A stretch of DNA of 64,000 bases from Agromyces mangrovi (GCF_030296695.1 NZ_AP027737.1:1550001-1614000); one strand, 5' to 3'; shown: positions 17,379 through 26,340, numbered from the stretch's first letter. The notes: generated by a model not told the origin, from the letters alone. Numbers and translations: made by a program.

Positions 17379-17941
17379 GCACGATGTCCACCGCCACGAC
17401 GCAGCGCTCGGGCACCCGCGCGGTGGCCGATGCGCTGCGCTCCTGGCCGGCGCTGGGCGCGCTCGGCGCCGGCCTGGTGCTGCTCGCGCTCGGCGCGGGC
17501 GCGGGCGGCGCACCGGGCATCGCCATGGCGGGCCTCGGCGTCGCCGCGCTCGCCCAGGGCGTCGCCGCGCTGCGCGCCGGTCGCGTGGTGCTGCCCCGCA
17601 CCACCCTCGGCGTCGTCGCGGCCTACCTCGTCGTCGCCGCGGGCATCTCGGCCGCGGGCCTCCTCCCCGGGATCGGCGTCGCAGGTGGCCCGCTGGTCGC
17701 GGCATCCGCCCTCGCCGTCGTACCCGCCGCGGCGGCCGCCCACCGGCTTCGGGCCCCGTTGCAGGTGCCCGGCTCGTCCGCCGGACGGCGGAGCACCGTC
17801 GAGCGCTGGCCGTCGCTCGTCGGCCTGGTCGCCGGTGCGGTGCTCGTCGCCGGCCTCGTGACCCCGGCCCTCGCCGCGACGACCGCGGGCGAGCACGCCG
17901 TACCGCACGGCGAGCTCCACACGGAGCACGTCGGCCACTAG
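17375..17941 (+). CDS. Small membrane protein of unknown function
   Basis: A 188-residue, Ala/Gly-rich protein with about five hydrophobic segments and a His/Glu-rich C-terminal tail (GEHAVPHGELHTEHVGH). I do not recognise the family. The GTG at 17375 overlaps the stop of the DUF4383 gene (GTGA); ATG 17384 is a possible alternative. Co-expression with DUF4383 is the only functional clue. The histidine-rich tail could bind a metal, which is speculation. Confidence 0.75.
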   Translation: MSTMSTATTQRSGTRAVADALRSWPALGALGAGLVLLALGAGAGGAPGIAMAGLGVAALAQGVAALRAGRVVLPRTTLGVVAAYLVVAAGISAAGLLPGIGVAGGPLVAASALAVVPAAAAAHRLRAPLQVPGSSAGRRSTVERWPSLVGLVAGAVLVAGLVTPALAATTAGEHAVPHGELHTEHVGH

Positions 17942-17944
17942 GCG

Positions 17945-17997
17945 CGGATGCCCGCGGGCCGCCTTCCATGGGGATCGACGGCGGCCCGCGGCATCCG
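17945..17997. terminator. Strong hairpin between convergent genes
   Basis: CGGATGCC-C-GCGGGCCGCC pairs with GGCGGCCCGCGGCATCCG: 18 base pairs with one bulged C and a 16-nt loop. It lies between a plus-strand and a minus-strand stop codon, so it probably acts as a bidirectional terminator. No U-run follows, as is common in actinobacteria. Confidence 0.65.
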
Positions 17998-18034
17998 TCT
18001 CAACCGCCCGAAGCCGTCGGACACCCCCACCGGG

Positions 18035-19336
18035 TCACCCCGCGAGCTGCCGCAGCGCCCCAGCCATGAACCGCTCGACGTGCTCGTCGACCATGACGTC
18101 GCTCGGCCGCAGCGGTCGCTGCAGGTACAGCCCGTCGAGCGCGGTCAGCCGGCTGAGCGCGACGTACGTCTGCCCCGGGCTGAACGCACGCTGCCCGAGG
18201 TCGACGATCGCCGTGTCGTAGCTCGCGCCCTGCGACTTGTGGATCGTCACGGCCCACGCGAGCCGCAGGGGGAACTGCGTGAACTCGGCCACGATCTCCT
18301 TCTCGAGGCGCTTGTGCACCGGATCCCAGCTGTACTTGAACTTCTCCCACGTCGCCGGCTCCACCTCGACCTCGTCGCCGTCGATCTCGACCTTCAGCTC
18401 GCGCTTCAGGTTCGTGACCGTGCCGATCGTGCCGTTCACCCAGCGCGGCGGCTCGCCGGCCATCGACACGTCGTTGCGCAGGAACATCACCTGCGCGCCG
18501 ACCTTCAGCTCGAGCAGTTCGTCGGCCGGGTAGGCGCGCCCGCCGAAGTCGCCGTTCACCTCGGCCGGGTTGCCCTTCGACGTGCCGGGCAGCCGGTGCA
18601 GCCGGGCCGCGTTGATGCGGTTGACGGTGTCGTTGCGGGTCGCGAGGGTGATCGCGCCGTCCTCCGGCAGCGGCCGGCGCGCGCCGACGTCGTTGAGCAC
18701 GCCCGCGATCTCGGCGGTGACCATGCCGTGCCGCACCGCGTTCAGCATGTGCTTGAACTCGTCGTCGTGCTGCCGGTGGATCTCGCCGAGCTCCACGATG
18801 CGCAGGTCGGCTTCGCGCCACACCTTCGCGTCGAAGAACCAGATCGACCGGTACGTGTCGGCGAAGTACGACCGCTCGTCGCGGTCGCCGCCGGGCACCG
18901 GCGCGAGCTGGTACGGGTCGCCGAACAACACGACCTGCACCCCGCCGAACGGCTCGTGCGGCCGCTGGCGCGCCTGCCGCAGCGACCGGTCCATCGCATC
19001 CATGAGGTCGGCGTTCACCATGGACACCTCGTCGATCACGAGCGTGTCCATGGCGTTCAGGAGCGTGCGCACGGTGTCGTTCTGCTCGATCTCGTGGTCG
19101 GCGATGACCCCGATCGGCAGCCGGAACAGCGAGTGGATCGTCTGCCCGCCTACGTTCAGCGCGGCCACCCCGGTGGGCGCGCAGATCACGATCTGCTTCG
19201 ACGTGTGCCAGTTCAGGTGGTTGAGCAGCGTCGACTTGCCCGTGCCCGCCCGCCCCGTGACGAACACGTGGTCGCGGGTGCCCTCGATGAGCGCGAACAC
19301 GGCCTGCTGCTCGCGGGTGAGGGTGACGGATGACAC
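18035..19336 (-). CDS. PIF1/RecD-like SF1B DNA helicase
   Basis: A 433-residue ATPase of the PIF1-like group. Motif I is FVTGRAGTGKST near residue 22, motif II LVIDEVSMVN, motif III FGDPYQLAPV, motif IV-like ATRNDTVNRIN and, near the end, TIHKSQGASYD and YVALSRLTALDGL (motifs V and VI). It would unwind DNA 5' to 3', for example at forks or G-rich structures. GTG 19336 is preceded by GGGAG at a rather long 10-nt distance. It is not in an operon; the neighbour upstream is divergent. Confidence 0.9.
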   Translation of the reverse strand: MSSVTLTREQQAVFALIEGTRDHVFVTGRAGTGKSTLLNHLNWHTSKQIVICAPTGVAALNVGGQTIHSLFRLPIGVIADHEIEQNDTVRTLLNAMDTLVIDEVSMVNADLMDAMDRSLRQARQRPHEPFGGVQVVLFGDPYQLAPVPGGDRDERSYFADTYRSIWFFDAKVWREADLRIVELGEIHRQHDDEFKHMLNAVRHGMVTAEIAGVLNDVGARRPLPEDGAITLATRNDTVNRINAARLHRLPGTSKGNPAEVNGDFGGRAYPADELLELKVGAQVMFLRNDVSMAGEPPRWVNGTIGTVTNLKRELKVEIDGDEVEVEPATWEKFKYSWDPVHKRLEKEIVAEFTQFPLRLAWAVTIHKSQGASYDTAIVDLGQRAFSPGQTYVALSRLTALDGLYLQRPLRPSDVMVDEHVERFMAGALRQLAG

Positions 19337-19476
19337 GAGCCGACGACTCCCGTTCTGCTGGCGGACGCCCCCACTGTAGCCGCGCACCGCGCCCGCACCG
19401 CACGGCGCCGCCCCGGCGCATCCGCCCGCCCCGTTCTCCACAGGCGCGCGCTCAGGATCGCGTGACCGGCGCTCCC

Positions 19477-19482
19477 TAGACT
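19477..19482 (+). promoter_or_regulatory. -10 hexamer with ATG six bases downstream (leaderless start)
   Basis: TAGACT, then GGAGCG, then ATG 19489. The spacing supports ATG 19489, not the later GTG 19518, as the true start of the following gene. Confidence 0.55.
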
Positions 19483-19488
19483 GGAGCG

Positions 19489-20537
19489 ATGACGAGCGAG
19501 ACCGACCGACCCCCGGCGTGTCGGTCTGGGCCGTCGTCGGGTGGTCGCTGCTCGCCGTGGTGCTCGTCGTCGCGTTCGTCGCCGCGGTCGGCGGGCTGAA
19601 CCGCACCGTGTACGGCTCCTCCACGTTCGTCGAGCGCTACCTGAAGGCCATCGCCGACGACGACATCGGCCAGGTGCTGGATACGCCCGGCGTCGCGCTG
19701 ACGTCGGTCGAGCTCGAGGAGCGCGGCATCGACCCCACGACCTCGACGGCGATGCTGCGATCTGGCGTGGTCGACCACGGACCCGAGGACGTGCAGATCG
19801 TGAGCGACGTCGAGGGCGACGACGGCGAGCGCATCGTCACGGCCAGCTACCGCATCGGCACCGTGATCAACGAGTCGACGTACGTCGTGCGCCCCCTCGA
19901 CCCGCTGTACGGCGTGCTCAACCGGTGGGAGTTCGCCGAGAGCCCGCTCGCGGTCGTCGACGTGACCGTCGAGAACGGCGCCCTGTTCGAGGTCGGATCG
20001 CTCACGCTCGACACCCGGGTGGGCAAGACCGGCGAGGACCTCGAGGCGTTCACGCAGTCGGCGCCGTACCTCGCGATCGCCCCGGCGGCCTACGAGTTCG
20101 CGTACGACTCCCAGCTGCTGACGGCCGCTCCGGTCGAGCTGCCGGTCGAGCATGACGGCGACAACGCGGCCGTGGTGACCACCGCGCCGACCGACGTCTT
20201 CGTCGAGCGGGTGCAGGAGGAGGTCGACGAGTACCTCTCCGAGACCTGCGCGACCCAGCAGGTGCTGCAACCGAGCGGATGCCCCTTCGGCATCGTCATC
20301 GACGACCGCGTCGTCTCGGCACCCGAGTGGACCATCGTCGAGTACCCGGTCGTGACGCTGACGGCCGGCGAGGACGCGTTCGAGATGCCCCGCACCGAGG
20401 GCACCGCGCACATCTCGGTCGAGGTGCAGTCGCTGTTCGACGGCACCTTCTCGCAGCTCGAGGAGGACCGGCCGATCGTGCTCTCGCTCACCACGTGGAT
20501 CAAGCCCGACGGGTCGCTGGCGATCGAGCTGCGCTGA
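19489..20537 (+). CDS. Membrane-anchored hypothetical protein, apparent frameshift near the start
   Basis: After correction, a 349-residue protein with one N-terminal membrane helix (WAVVGWSLLAVVLVVAFVAAV) and a long extracytoplasmic part without a domain I recognise. ATG 19489, six bases after a -10 hexamer, opens a frame that leaves the main frame after eight codons. One more C in the run 19510-19514 joins them. Without correction the first start in the main frame is GTG 19518, which lacks a ribosome-binding site. The body contains a CATQQVLQPSGC segment that could form a disulfide. Start-site and frame evidence is strong; function is unknown. Confidence 0.8.
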
Positions 20538-20586
20538 GGCCGGGCGCCGGCACGCGGCATCCTGCGCCCCGGGCGCCCCGGGAGCG

Positions 20587-22578
20587 TCAGCGGCGCGCGT
20601 CGCGCTCGGCGATTGCCGCGAGCCGCGCGTTGTACTCCTCGAGCTCGGCGTCGCCCGTGCGGTCGGCGTGGCGGTCGCGGCGACGCGACTCGCGCTCGTC
20701 GCTGCGCGACCACTGCACCGCCACCGTGATCGCGAGGGCGAGCGTGGGGATCTCGCCGATCGACCACGCGATGCCGCCGCCGAGCACCTGGTCGGCCAGC
20801 GCGTCGGTGCCCCAGCCCATGGCGCCGTACCAGTCGGCGGCGAGGAGACCCGTGCCCATCATGAGCGCGACGCCGAAGAAGGCGTGGAACGCCATGGTCG
20901 CGAGCAGCAGCAGCAACCGGAACGGGTACGGCAGCCGGTACGGCACCGGATCGATGCCGATGAGCGACTGCGCGAACAGGTAGCCCGTGATGAGGAAGTG
21001 GACGATCATCCACTCGTGCCCGATGTGCTCCTCCATCGCCCAGCGCAGCAGCGGCGAGTAGTAGAACACCCAGAGCGAGCCGGCGAAGAGCACCGCCGCG
21101 ACGATCGGGTTCGCGATGACGCCGGCGAACCTGGAGTGCACGGCGAGCAGGATCCACTCGCGGCCGCCGCGGCTGCCGTCCTTGCGCGCGTGGATCGCGC
21201 GGGCGGCCAGCGTGACCGGGGCTCCGGGCACGAGCAGCACGGGCACGCCCATGGTCAGCACCATGTGCGCGAGCATGTGCGCCGAGAAGAGGGTCTCCTG
21301 GTAGGCGTTCACGCCGCCGTTCGTCACCCAGAACAGCAGCAGCATGCCGCTCACCCACAGCACCGTGCGGTAGATCGGCCAGCGGTCGCCGCGGCGGCGC
21401 AGGCGCACGACGCCCGCGACGTAGAAGAAGATGCCGAACCCGCAGGCGAGGATCCACAGCGGGTCCCAGTTCCAGAGGGTCAGGTAGTTCTCGACCGACG
21501 GGGGCGGCGGCAGCGGCTCGCCCGTGAGCAGTTCGGCCGGCGTCGGCTGCGCGAGGTCGGTGGCGGGCACCTGCTCGACCGGCGTCGCGGTGCGGGCGAG
21601 GGCCGCTGCGGCGCCCGAGGCGATGCCCATGAAGGCGAGCTCGGCGACCACGAGCCACCAGAACGGTCCGCGCGAGCGGGCGGCGGGCCCGGAGGCGGCG
21701 GCACGCTGCATCCGCCCGATCAGCCACCGCCGCTGCAGCGCACCGAACCCGCCGAGGGCGAGCAGCGCGAGGAGCTTCACGATCACGAGCAGCCCGTACG
21801 GGGTCGCGAGCTGGTCGAGCGTTCCGACGCGCAGGGCCGCGCTCACGTAGCCCGAGAACGCGACGACGATGAACGAGACGAGCGCGACGGTCGAGTATCG
21901 CGCCACGACGACCGGCAGGCGGTCGGCCTCGATGGTGCCGCGCAGCAGCACGATCACGAGCAGCCCGCCGAGCCAGACGCCCGCGAACACGAGGTGCAGG
22001 CCGAGGCCCGTCACCGCCTGGTCGTGCCCCGAGGAGCCCGCGGCGTGCCCCTGCTCGGCCATCGGCAGGAGCGACACGAGCGCGAGCACGAACACGAAGA
22101 CGAGCGCGGTGTGGTTGCGCACCGCGAAGCACAGCACGGTGACCGCCGCCGCGATGAGCGTGGTCGTGAGCCACGCCTGGCCGAGCTCGATGGTGGTGAG
22201 GAACTGGCCGAGCGCGGCGCCGAAGCGGTCGTCGAACGTGAGCGCGGCACCGCTCACGCTGAGGAACGTGAAGAGCGTGGTGGCGGCGGATGCCACGGTG
22301 AAGACCGCGGCCGAGGCAGCGGCCACGTCGAGGGCGGCGCCGAACTCCTGCTTCTTGGGCGTCAGTGCCCAGAGCGCCATGACGAGCCCGCCGAGCGTGC
22401 CCGCGACGCCGAGGTTGACGAGCAGCTTCGCGATCGGCAGGCCCCACCGCACGACCGGGCCGGCGTCCTGCAACGGCAGCGGCTCGGCGCCCCCGCCGAC
22501 GACGAGGCCCACGAGCGTCGCCAGGACGGCGACGGAGAGCAGTACGGCAGGGCCGAACACGCGGGCGGAGCGGGGCAC
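20587..22578 (-). CDS. CopD-CtaG fusion membrane protein (copper resistance / cytochrome oxidase assembly)
   Basis: A 663-residue protein with some fifteen membrane helices. The N-terminal half matches the CopD copper-resistance domain (helices from residue 10 to about 330, with HLVFAGVWLGGLLVIV). The C-terminal half is the CtaG/caa3 oxidase assembly domain (YLTLWNWDPLWILACG, AHMLAHMVLTM, HEWMIVHFLITGYLFAQSL, MAFHAFFGVALMM). The fusion probably passes copper to cytochrome oxidase. GTG 22578 lies 6 nt after TAGGCT on the minus strand, so it is probably leaderless. No sco or cox genes adjoin. Confidence 0.9.
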   Translation of the reverse strand: MPRSARVFGPAVLLSVAVLATLVGLVVGGGAEPLPLQDAGPVVRWGLPIAKLLVNLGVAGTLGGLVMALWALTPKKQEFGAALDVAAASAAVFTVASAATTLFTFLSVSGAALTFDDRFGAALGQFLTTIELGQAWLTTTLIAAAVTVLCFAVRNHTALVFVFVLALVSLLPMAEQGHAAGSSGHDQAVTGLGLHLVFAGVWLGGLLVIVLLRGTIEADRLPVVVARYSTVALVSFIVVAFSGYVSAALRVGTLDQLATPYGLLVIVKLLALLALGGFGALQRRWLIGRMQRAAASGPAARSRGPFWWLVVAELAFMGIASGAAAALARTATPVEQVPATDLAQPTPAELLTGEPLPPPPSVENYLTLWNWDPLWILACGFGIFFYVAGVVRLRRRGDRWPIYRTVLWVSGMLLLFWVTNGGVNAYQETLFSAHMLAHMVLTMGVPVLLVPGAPVTLAARAIHARKDGSRGGREWILLAVHSRFAGVIANPIVAAVLFAGSLWVFYYSPLLRWAMEEHIGHEWMIVHFLITGYLFAQSLIGIDPVPYRLPYPFRLLLLLATMAFHAFFGVALMMGTGLLAADWYGAMGWGTDALADQVLGGGIAWSIGEIPTLALAITVAVQWSRSDERESRRRDRHADRTGDAELEEYNARLAAIAERDARR

Positions 22579-22584
22579 CAGACC

Positions 22585-22590
22585 AGCCTA
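22585..22590 (-). promoter_or_regulatory. -10 hexamer of the CopD-CtaG gene (leaderless GTG start)
   Basis: TAGGCT, then GGTCTG, then GTG 22578 on the minus strand. Confidence 0.55.
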
Positions 22591-22648
22591 AGCGCTGGAC
22601 AGGGCGCGGATTTCCCGCGGCATCCGCCGCTCGCCCCCGACAGACGAA

Positions 22649-22680
22649 CGGAGGGCGCCGACCGAAGCCGGCGCCCTCCG
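22649..22680 (-). terminator. Terminator hairpin after the HU gene
   Basis: A perfect 12-bp stem (CGGAGGGCGCCG with CGGCGCCCTCCG, 8-nt loop) begins 16 nt after the HU stop codon and is followed on the minus strand by TTCGTCTG, weakly U-rich. Confidence 0.75.
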
Positions 22681-22696
22681 CGGAAGTCGTGCGTCG

Positions 22697-22984
22697 CTAC
22701 TTGGCAGCGGCCTTGAGCTTCGAGCCCGCGCTGACCTTCACCGAGTAGCCGGCGGGGATGGTGATCTCGGCGCCGGTCTGCGGGTTGCGGCCGGTGCGAG
22801 CAGCACGGTGCGTGCGCTCGACGGCGAGCCAGCCGGGGATCGAGACCTTGGTGTCGGACGCGACCGACTCCGCGATCACGTCGAAGAGGCTGCCGAGCAC
22901 CTTGTCGACGGCGGCCTGGCTCAAGTCCGTGTCCGCCGCGATCTTCGCGACGAGGTCGGTCTTGTTCAGCGACTTGTCAGCCAT
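22697..22984 (-). CDS. hup: HU family DNA-binding protein
   Basis: A 95-residue nucleoid protein of the HU/IHF fold: NKTDLVAKIAADTDLSQAAVDKVL forms the helical body, GWLAVERTHRAARTGRNPQTG the beta-arm with the conserved RxGRNPxTG, and ITIPAGYSVKVSAGSKLK the C-terminal part. Length is typical for HU and it lacks the Lys/Pro-rich tail of mycobacterial HupB. ATG 22984 has GAGGAGGAC upstream. It is monocistronic, with its own terminator. Confidence 0.96.
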   Translation of the reverse strand: MADKSLNKTDLVAKIAADTDLSQAAVDKVLGSLFDVIAESVASDTKVSIPGWLAVERTHRAARTGRNPQTGAEITIPAGYSVKVSAGSKLKAAAK

Positions 22985-23172
22985 TGGATGTCCTCCTCGG
23001 ACCTTCACTGTTCGGTACAGCTGTTTCAGTTGTGTCGGAGGCACCCCGAATGGGTTCCCCCGTGGCCGATCGGCCGCCTCGAATGTAACAGAGATCCGCG
23101 GAAACACGCGGATTTCCGGGGTTCGCGTCGATTCTGCACCGCGTGGCGCGCATCCGGGACGGTGCGGAGACG

Positions 23173-23208
23173 ACGAAGGGCCGCCCCGAGAACGGGACGG
23201 CCCTTCGT
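23173..23208 (-). terminator. Terminator hairpin after rpmB-rpmG-rpsN
   Basis: ACGAAGGGCCG pairs with CGGCCCTTCGT (11 bp), then a C/A mismatch and three more pairs around a short loop. It starts 11 nt after the rpsN stop and ends the ribosomal-protein operon. Confidence 0.75.
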
Positions 23209-23219
23209 GAAGCGGGTGG

Positions 23220-23525
23220 CTACCAGCTCGACTTGGTGATGCCGGGCAGCTCGCCACGGTGCGCCATGTCGCGGAAGCGCACGCGCGAGATGCCGAACTT
23301 CGTCAGCACGCCGCGGGGGCGGCCGTCGATGGCGTCACGCGAGCGCAGGCGCACCGGCGACGCGTTGCGGGGGAGCTTCTGCAGGCCGATGCGGGCGGCC
23401 TCGCGCTCCTCGTCGGTCGACTCGGGGTTGACGAGCGCCTTCTTCAGCTCGAGGCGCTTCGCCGCGTACCGGTCGACGATCTCCTTGCGCTGCTCATTGC
23501 GCGCGATCTTGCTCTTCTTCGCCAT
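23220..23525 (-). CDS. rpsN: 30S ribosomal protein S14 (zinc-free form)
   Basis: A 101-residue S14 of the long type: [22 protein letters not shown] at the start and [26 protein letters not shown] with [11 protein letters not shown] at the end. It has no cysteine, so it is the form that does not bind zinc. ATG 23525 follows GAGGAGC. It is the third gene of rpmB-rpmG-rpsN, all cysteine-poor. In mycobacteria and streptomycetes comparable sets replace zinc-binding versions under zinc shortage. Whether a zinc form exists elsewhere in this genome cannot be seen. Confidence 0.97.
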   Translation of the reverse strand: MAKKSKIARNEQRKEIVDRYAAKRLELKKALVNPESTDEEREAARIGLQKLPRNASPVRLRSRDAIDGRPRGVLTKFGISRVRFRDMAHRGELPGITKSSW

Positions 23526-23528
23526 TGT

Positions 23529-23696
23529 CTAGCGCTCCTCTCGGAAGTCGACGTGCTTGCGCACCACGGGGTCGTACTTCTTGAGCACGAGGCGGTCGGG
23601 GTTGTTGCGACGGTTCTTGCGGGTCACGTAGGTGTACCCGGTGCCCGCGGTCGAACGAAGCTTGATGATGGGACGGATGTCCTGCTGCTTGGCCAT
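23529..23696 (-). CDS. rpmG: 50S ribosomal protein L33 (zinc-free form)
   Basis: A 55-residue L33: it begins [20 protein letters not shown] and continues with [19 protein letters not shown]. No cysteine is present, whereas zinc-binding L33 has two CxxC pairs. Its ATG overlaps the rpmB stop by one base (TAATG), and rpsN starts 3 nt after its TAG. The gene is short and easily missed by length filters. Confidence 0.96.
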   Translation of the reverse strand: MAKQQDIRPIIKLRSTAGTGYTYVTRKNRRNNPDRLVLKKYDPVVRKHVDFREER

Positions 23697-23932
23697 TAGA
23701 GCTTCACCCCACGAGCCTGGATGTCCTTGACGACGGCCTCGATGCCACGAGCGTCGATCACCTTGATGCCCTTGGCGGACACGTTCAGGGTGACGTTACG
23801 ACGCAGCGACGGCACGTAGTACGTCTTCTTCTGCACGTTCGGGTCGAAGCGGCGCTTCGTCCGGCGGTGCGAGTGCGAGATGTTGTGGCCGAAGCCGGGA
23901 ACGGCTCCGGTCACCTGGCACACTGCTGCCAT
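23696..23932 (-). CDS. rpmB: 50S ribosomal protein L28 (zinc-free form)
   Basis: A 78-residue L28: [33 protein letters not shown] and a C-terminal [18 protein letters not shown]. The zinc form has four cysteines; here only Cys5 is present and the segment after residue 40 follows the zinc-free pattern. ATG 23932 follows GGAGGAAAG. It is the first gene of the operon. I looked for a Zur box upstream and found none, so zinc control of this operon is not supported here. Confidence 0.97.
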   Translation of the reverse strand: MAAVCQVTGAVPGFGHNISHSHRRTKRRFDPNVQKKTYYVPSLRRNVTLNVSAKGIKVIDARGIEAVVKDIQARGVKL

Positions 23933-23951
23933 TGGTCTTTCCTCCAATACC

Positions 23952-23969
23952 GAGGGGCGGATGCCCCTC
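23952..23969 (-). promoter_or_regulatory. Leader hairpin before rpmB
   Basis: A 7-bp stem (GAGGGGC with GCCCCTC, 4-nt loop) lies about 20 nt before the rpmB start, inside a leader of at least 130 nt. It could take part in autoregulation of the operon, but nothing more than the fold supports this. Confidence 0.3.
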
Positions 23970-24098
23970 CCAAGGTCTCTTGTCTGCTGACGCACCCCCG
24001 GCCGGCGCACACGACGGATCGCGTGAATCGGTGGGGGATTGTCGCGGTCTGGGCAGTGGAAGTACCCAGCCAACGAGCCAGACTACCAGATCGGCCGG

Positions 24099-24812
24099 TC
24101 ACGACCGAATCGGCGTCGCACGCTCCTGCTCGACGAGGAGCTCGGCCCGGCGCGAGACGATCGCCGCGACGAGGAAGCAGATCGCGCCGAGCGCCGTTCC
24201 CGCGTTGGCCCAGAGCGCGTTGACCAGCGTGGACGTGACCGGGTCGACGTAGGCGCCGACGGCGGAGATCGCGAACAGCACGGAGCCGAGCGCGCCGAGG
24301 ACGCTGCCGTGCCAGGTGCGGGCGTCGGGGTCCCACAGCTCGCCGCGGTCCTTCGTCGCGGCGAGCGCGAGCCCGCTGGAGACGAGGAACGCGATCGACC
24401 CGATCGCGTCCGGCCGCCAGCCTGCGCCCAGCAGGTCGGGCTGCGCGATCGCCGCGCCGAGCGCGACGCCCGTGCTCACGTTGAACGCGATCGTGCCGCC
24501 GAACTGCACCGCCGCCGCCCACCAGTCCAGGCGGTCCGCCCGCCCGAGGTCGCTCGTGGGCTGCTGCGCGCGGCCGCTGAGGCTCAGCTGGATGAACGCC
24601 GCCAGCGTGAAGAAGATCGAGCCGACGAGGAAGGTGATCGCCGTCCACACCGGCCCCACCGCGTCGGCGTACCAGGGGAGCGCGCCGACCAGGAAGCAGA
24701 GCGACCCGATCGCGAAGCCCCACGCCTCGCGTCGGAGGCGCCGGCGGCCGGTCGGCGCCCCTCCCCGGCGGGGGCCGACCCCGTGGCATCCGTCGTGCTC
24801 ACCGGCGGTCAC
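24099..24812 (-). CDS. Membrane protein, YrhK-like
   Basis: A 237-residue protein with seven or eight hydrophobic helices arranged as two similar halves. Segments such as REAWGFAIGSLCFLVGALPWY and WTAITFLVGSIFFTLAAFIQL resemble YrhK-type domains; the assignment is tentative. GTG 24812 follows GGGGAACG and lies 16 nt after the glutamate decarboxylase stop, so the two form an operon. That placement hints at a role in the glutamate/GABA or acid-stress response, but it does not resemble the GadC antiporter. Confidence 0.75.
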   Translation of the reverse strand: MTAGEHDGCHGVGPRRGGAPTGRRRLRREAWGFAIGSLCFLVGALPWYADAVGPVWTAITFLVGSIFFTLAAFIQLSLSGRAQQPTSDLGRADRLDWWAAAVQFGGTIAFNVSTGVALGAAIAQPDLLGAGWRPDAIGSIAFLVSSGLALAATKDRGELWDPDARTWHGSVLGALGSVLFAISAVGAYVDPVTSTLVNALWANAGTALGAICFLVAAIVSRRAELLVEQERATPIRS

Positions 24813-24828
24813 CCGTTCCCCGTCGCGG

Positions 24829-26223
24829 TCAGTGGTGGAAGCCGGATCGATTGCCCATGTCGGGCATCGGCGTCTGGATCTGCTCGAGGTACTCGGTCGC
24901 CGAGCGGATGTCGGCGAGGAGCTCGTCGGCGAGGTCCATCGTGAGCCCGTTGCGCACGACGATGCGCTGCACCGTGACATCCGCCAGGTCCTCGGGCATC
25001 GGGTACGCCGGCACGAGCCAGCCCTTCATGCGCAGCCGGTCCTGGAGGTCGTAGAGGGTCCAGTTGCGGGAACCCTCGTCCTTCAGCCGCCACGCGAACA
25101 CGGGGATGTCGCTGCCGTCGTTCCACAGCTCGAACGGTCCGAGCTCGGCGATGCCCGCCGACAGGTACTTCGCCACGTCCTGCGAGGCCTGCTGCACGGC
25201 GCGGTACCCGTCGCGACCGAGCCGCAGGAACATGAAGTACTGCAGCAGGATGGGTGCGCCGGGACGCGAGAAGTTCAGCGCGAGCGTCGGCATCGACCCG
25301 CCGAGGTAGCTCACCTCGAAGATCAGGTCGTCGGGCAGCCGGTCGCGGGTGCGCCAGACGACCCAGCCGACGCCGGGGTAGACGAGCCCGTACTTGTGAC
25401 CCGACGTGTTGATGGAGTGCACGCGCTCGAGCCGGAAGTCCCACACGATGTCGGGCTGGATGAACGGCGCCACCATGCCGCCCGACGCCCCGTCGACGTG
25501 GAGCGGCACGTCGAGGCCGGTGTCGGCCTGCAGCGCGTCGAGCGCCTCGGCGATCTCCTGCACCGGCTCGTACGCGCCCGTGTAGGTCACGCCCATGATC
25601 GCGACGACGCCGATCGTGTGCTCGTCGACGTAGTCGCGGACGATGCTGCCGTCGAGGCACGGGTGCTCCGCGCTGATCGGCACCAGCCGCATCTCGACCT
25701 CGAAGTAGTTGCAGAACTTCTCCCAGCACACCTGCACGGCGCTCGACATGACGAGGTTCGGCTTCTCGGTCGACTTGCCCGCGGCACGCCGGGCCTGCTG
25801 CCAGCGACGCTTGAGCGCGAGACCGCCGAGCATGGCGCCCTCCGACGAGCCGATCGTCGATGTGCCGATGGTGTGCTTCGGGTCGGGCGCGTTCCACAGC
25901 CCGGCAAGCATCTTCCAGCAGTGCTCCTCGATGGCCGCGGTGCGCGGGTACTCGTCCTTGTCGACCATGTTCTTGTCGGCGGCGTCCACGACGAGCTTCT
26001 TCGACTCGTCGTTCATCCACGTGCCAACGAAGGTCGCGAGGTTCAAGCGAGCGTTGCCGTCGAGCATGATCTCGTCGTGCACGATCTGGTACGCCGTCTG
26101 CGGCAGTTCCTCGTGCTCGGGGAAGACGTCGTGGTCGGCGATCGTGGACTCGCCGGGCCTGAGGAACCTCGGCTCCATCAGTCCGGACGAGTCGTCTTCG
26201 TGAGCGGTGCGCTGGTCGGTCAT
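24829..26223 (-). CDS. gad: Glutamate decarboxylase (PLP-dependent)
   Basis: A 464-residue group II decarboxylase that turns glutamate into GABA and CO2, consuming a proton. GTSTIGSSEGAMLGGLALKRRW is the N-terminal signature, HVDGASGGMVAPF the cofactor-contacting aspartate region and SINTSGHKYGLVYPG contains the PLP lysine. It ends in a double histidine like E. coli GadB, where the C-terminus closes the active site at neutral pH. ATG 26223 follows GGAGGGGGAACTCCG. The next gene is a membrane protein; no GABA antiporter is adjacent. Confidence 0.95.
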   Translation of the reverse strand: MTDQRTAHEDDSSGLMEPRFLRPGESTIADHDVFPEHEELPQTAYQIVHDEIMLDGNARLNLATFVGTWMNDESKKLVVDAADKNMVDKDEYPRTAAIEEHCWKMLAGLWNAPDPKHTIGTSTIGSSEGAMLGGLALKRRWQQARRAAGKSTEKPNLVMSSAVQVCWEKFCNYFEVEMRLVPISAEHPCLDGSIVRDYVDEHTIGVVAIMGVTYTGAYEPVQEIAEALDALQADTGLDVPLHVDGASGGMVAPFIQPDIVWDFRLERVHSINTSGHKYGLVYPGVGWVVWRTRDRLPDDLIFEVSYLGGSMPTLALNFSRPGAPILLQYFMFLRLGRDGYRAVQQASQDVAKYLSAGIAELGPFELWNDGSDIPVFAWRLKDEGSRNWTLYDLQDRLRMKGWLVPAYPMPEDLADVTVQRIVVRNGLTMDLADELLADIRSATEYLEQIQTPMPDMGNRSGFHH

Positions 26224-26340
26224 CGGAGTTCCCCCTCCGGCCGTGGGCCCCCGCCCCGGCTCCCGACGCCGACCCTACTCCCGTCGCCGTCGGGTGCGCA
26301 CCCCCGATTCGGGTGAGCGGATGCGACGCTTGCGCGCCCG

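Noticed and set aside
19518..20537. GTG 19518 as the true start of the membrane-anchored protein.
   Set aside because: It lacks a ribosome-binding site, while ATG 19489 has a -10 at leaderless spacing and joins the frame with one added C.
23933..24098. Zur box upstream of rpmB.
   Set aside because: I read both strands of the leader for a TGA-x-AAT-x-ATT-x-TCA palindrome and found none; only a small GC-rich hairpin is present.
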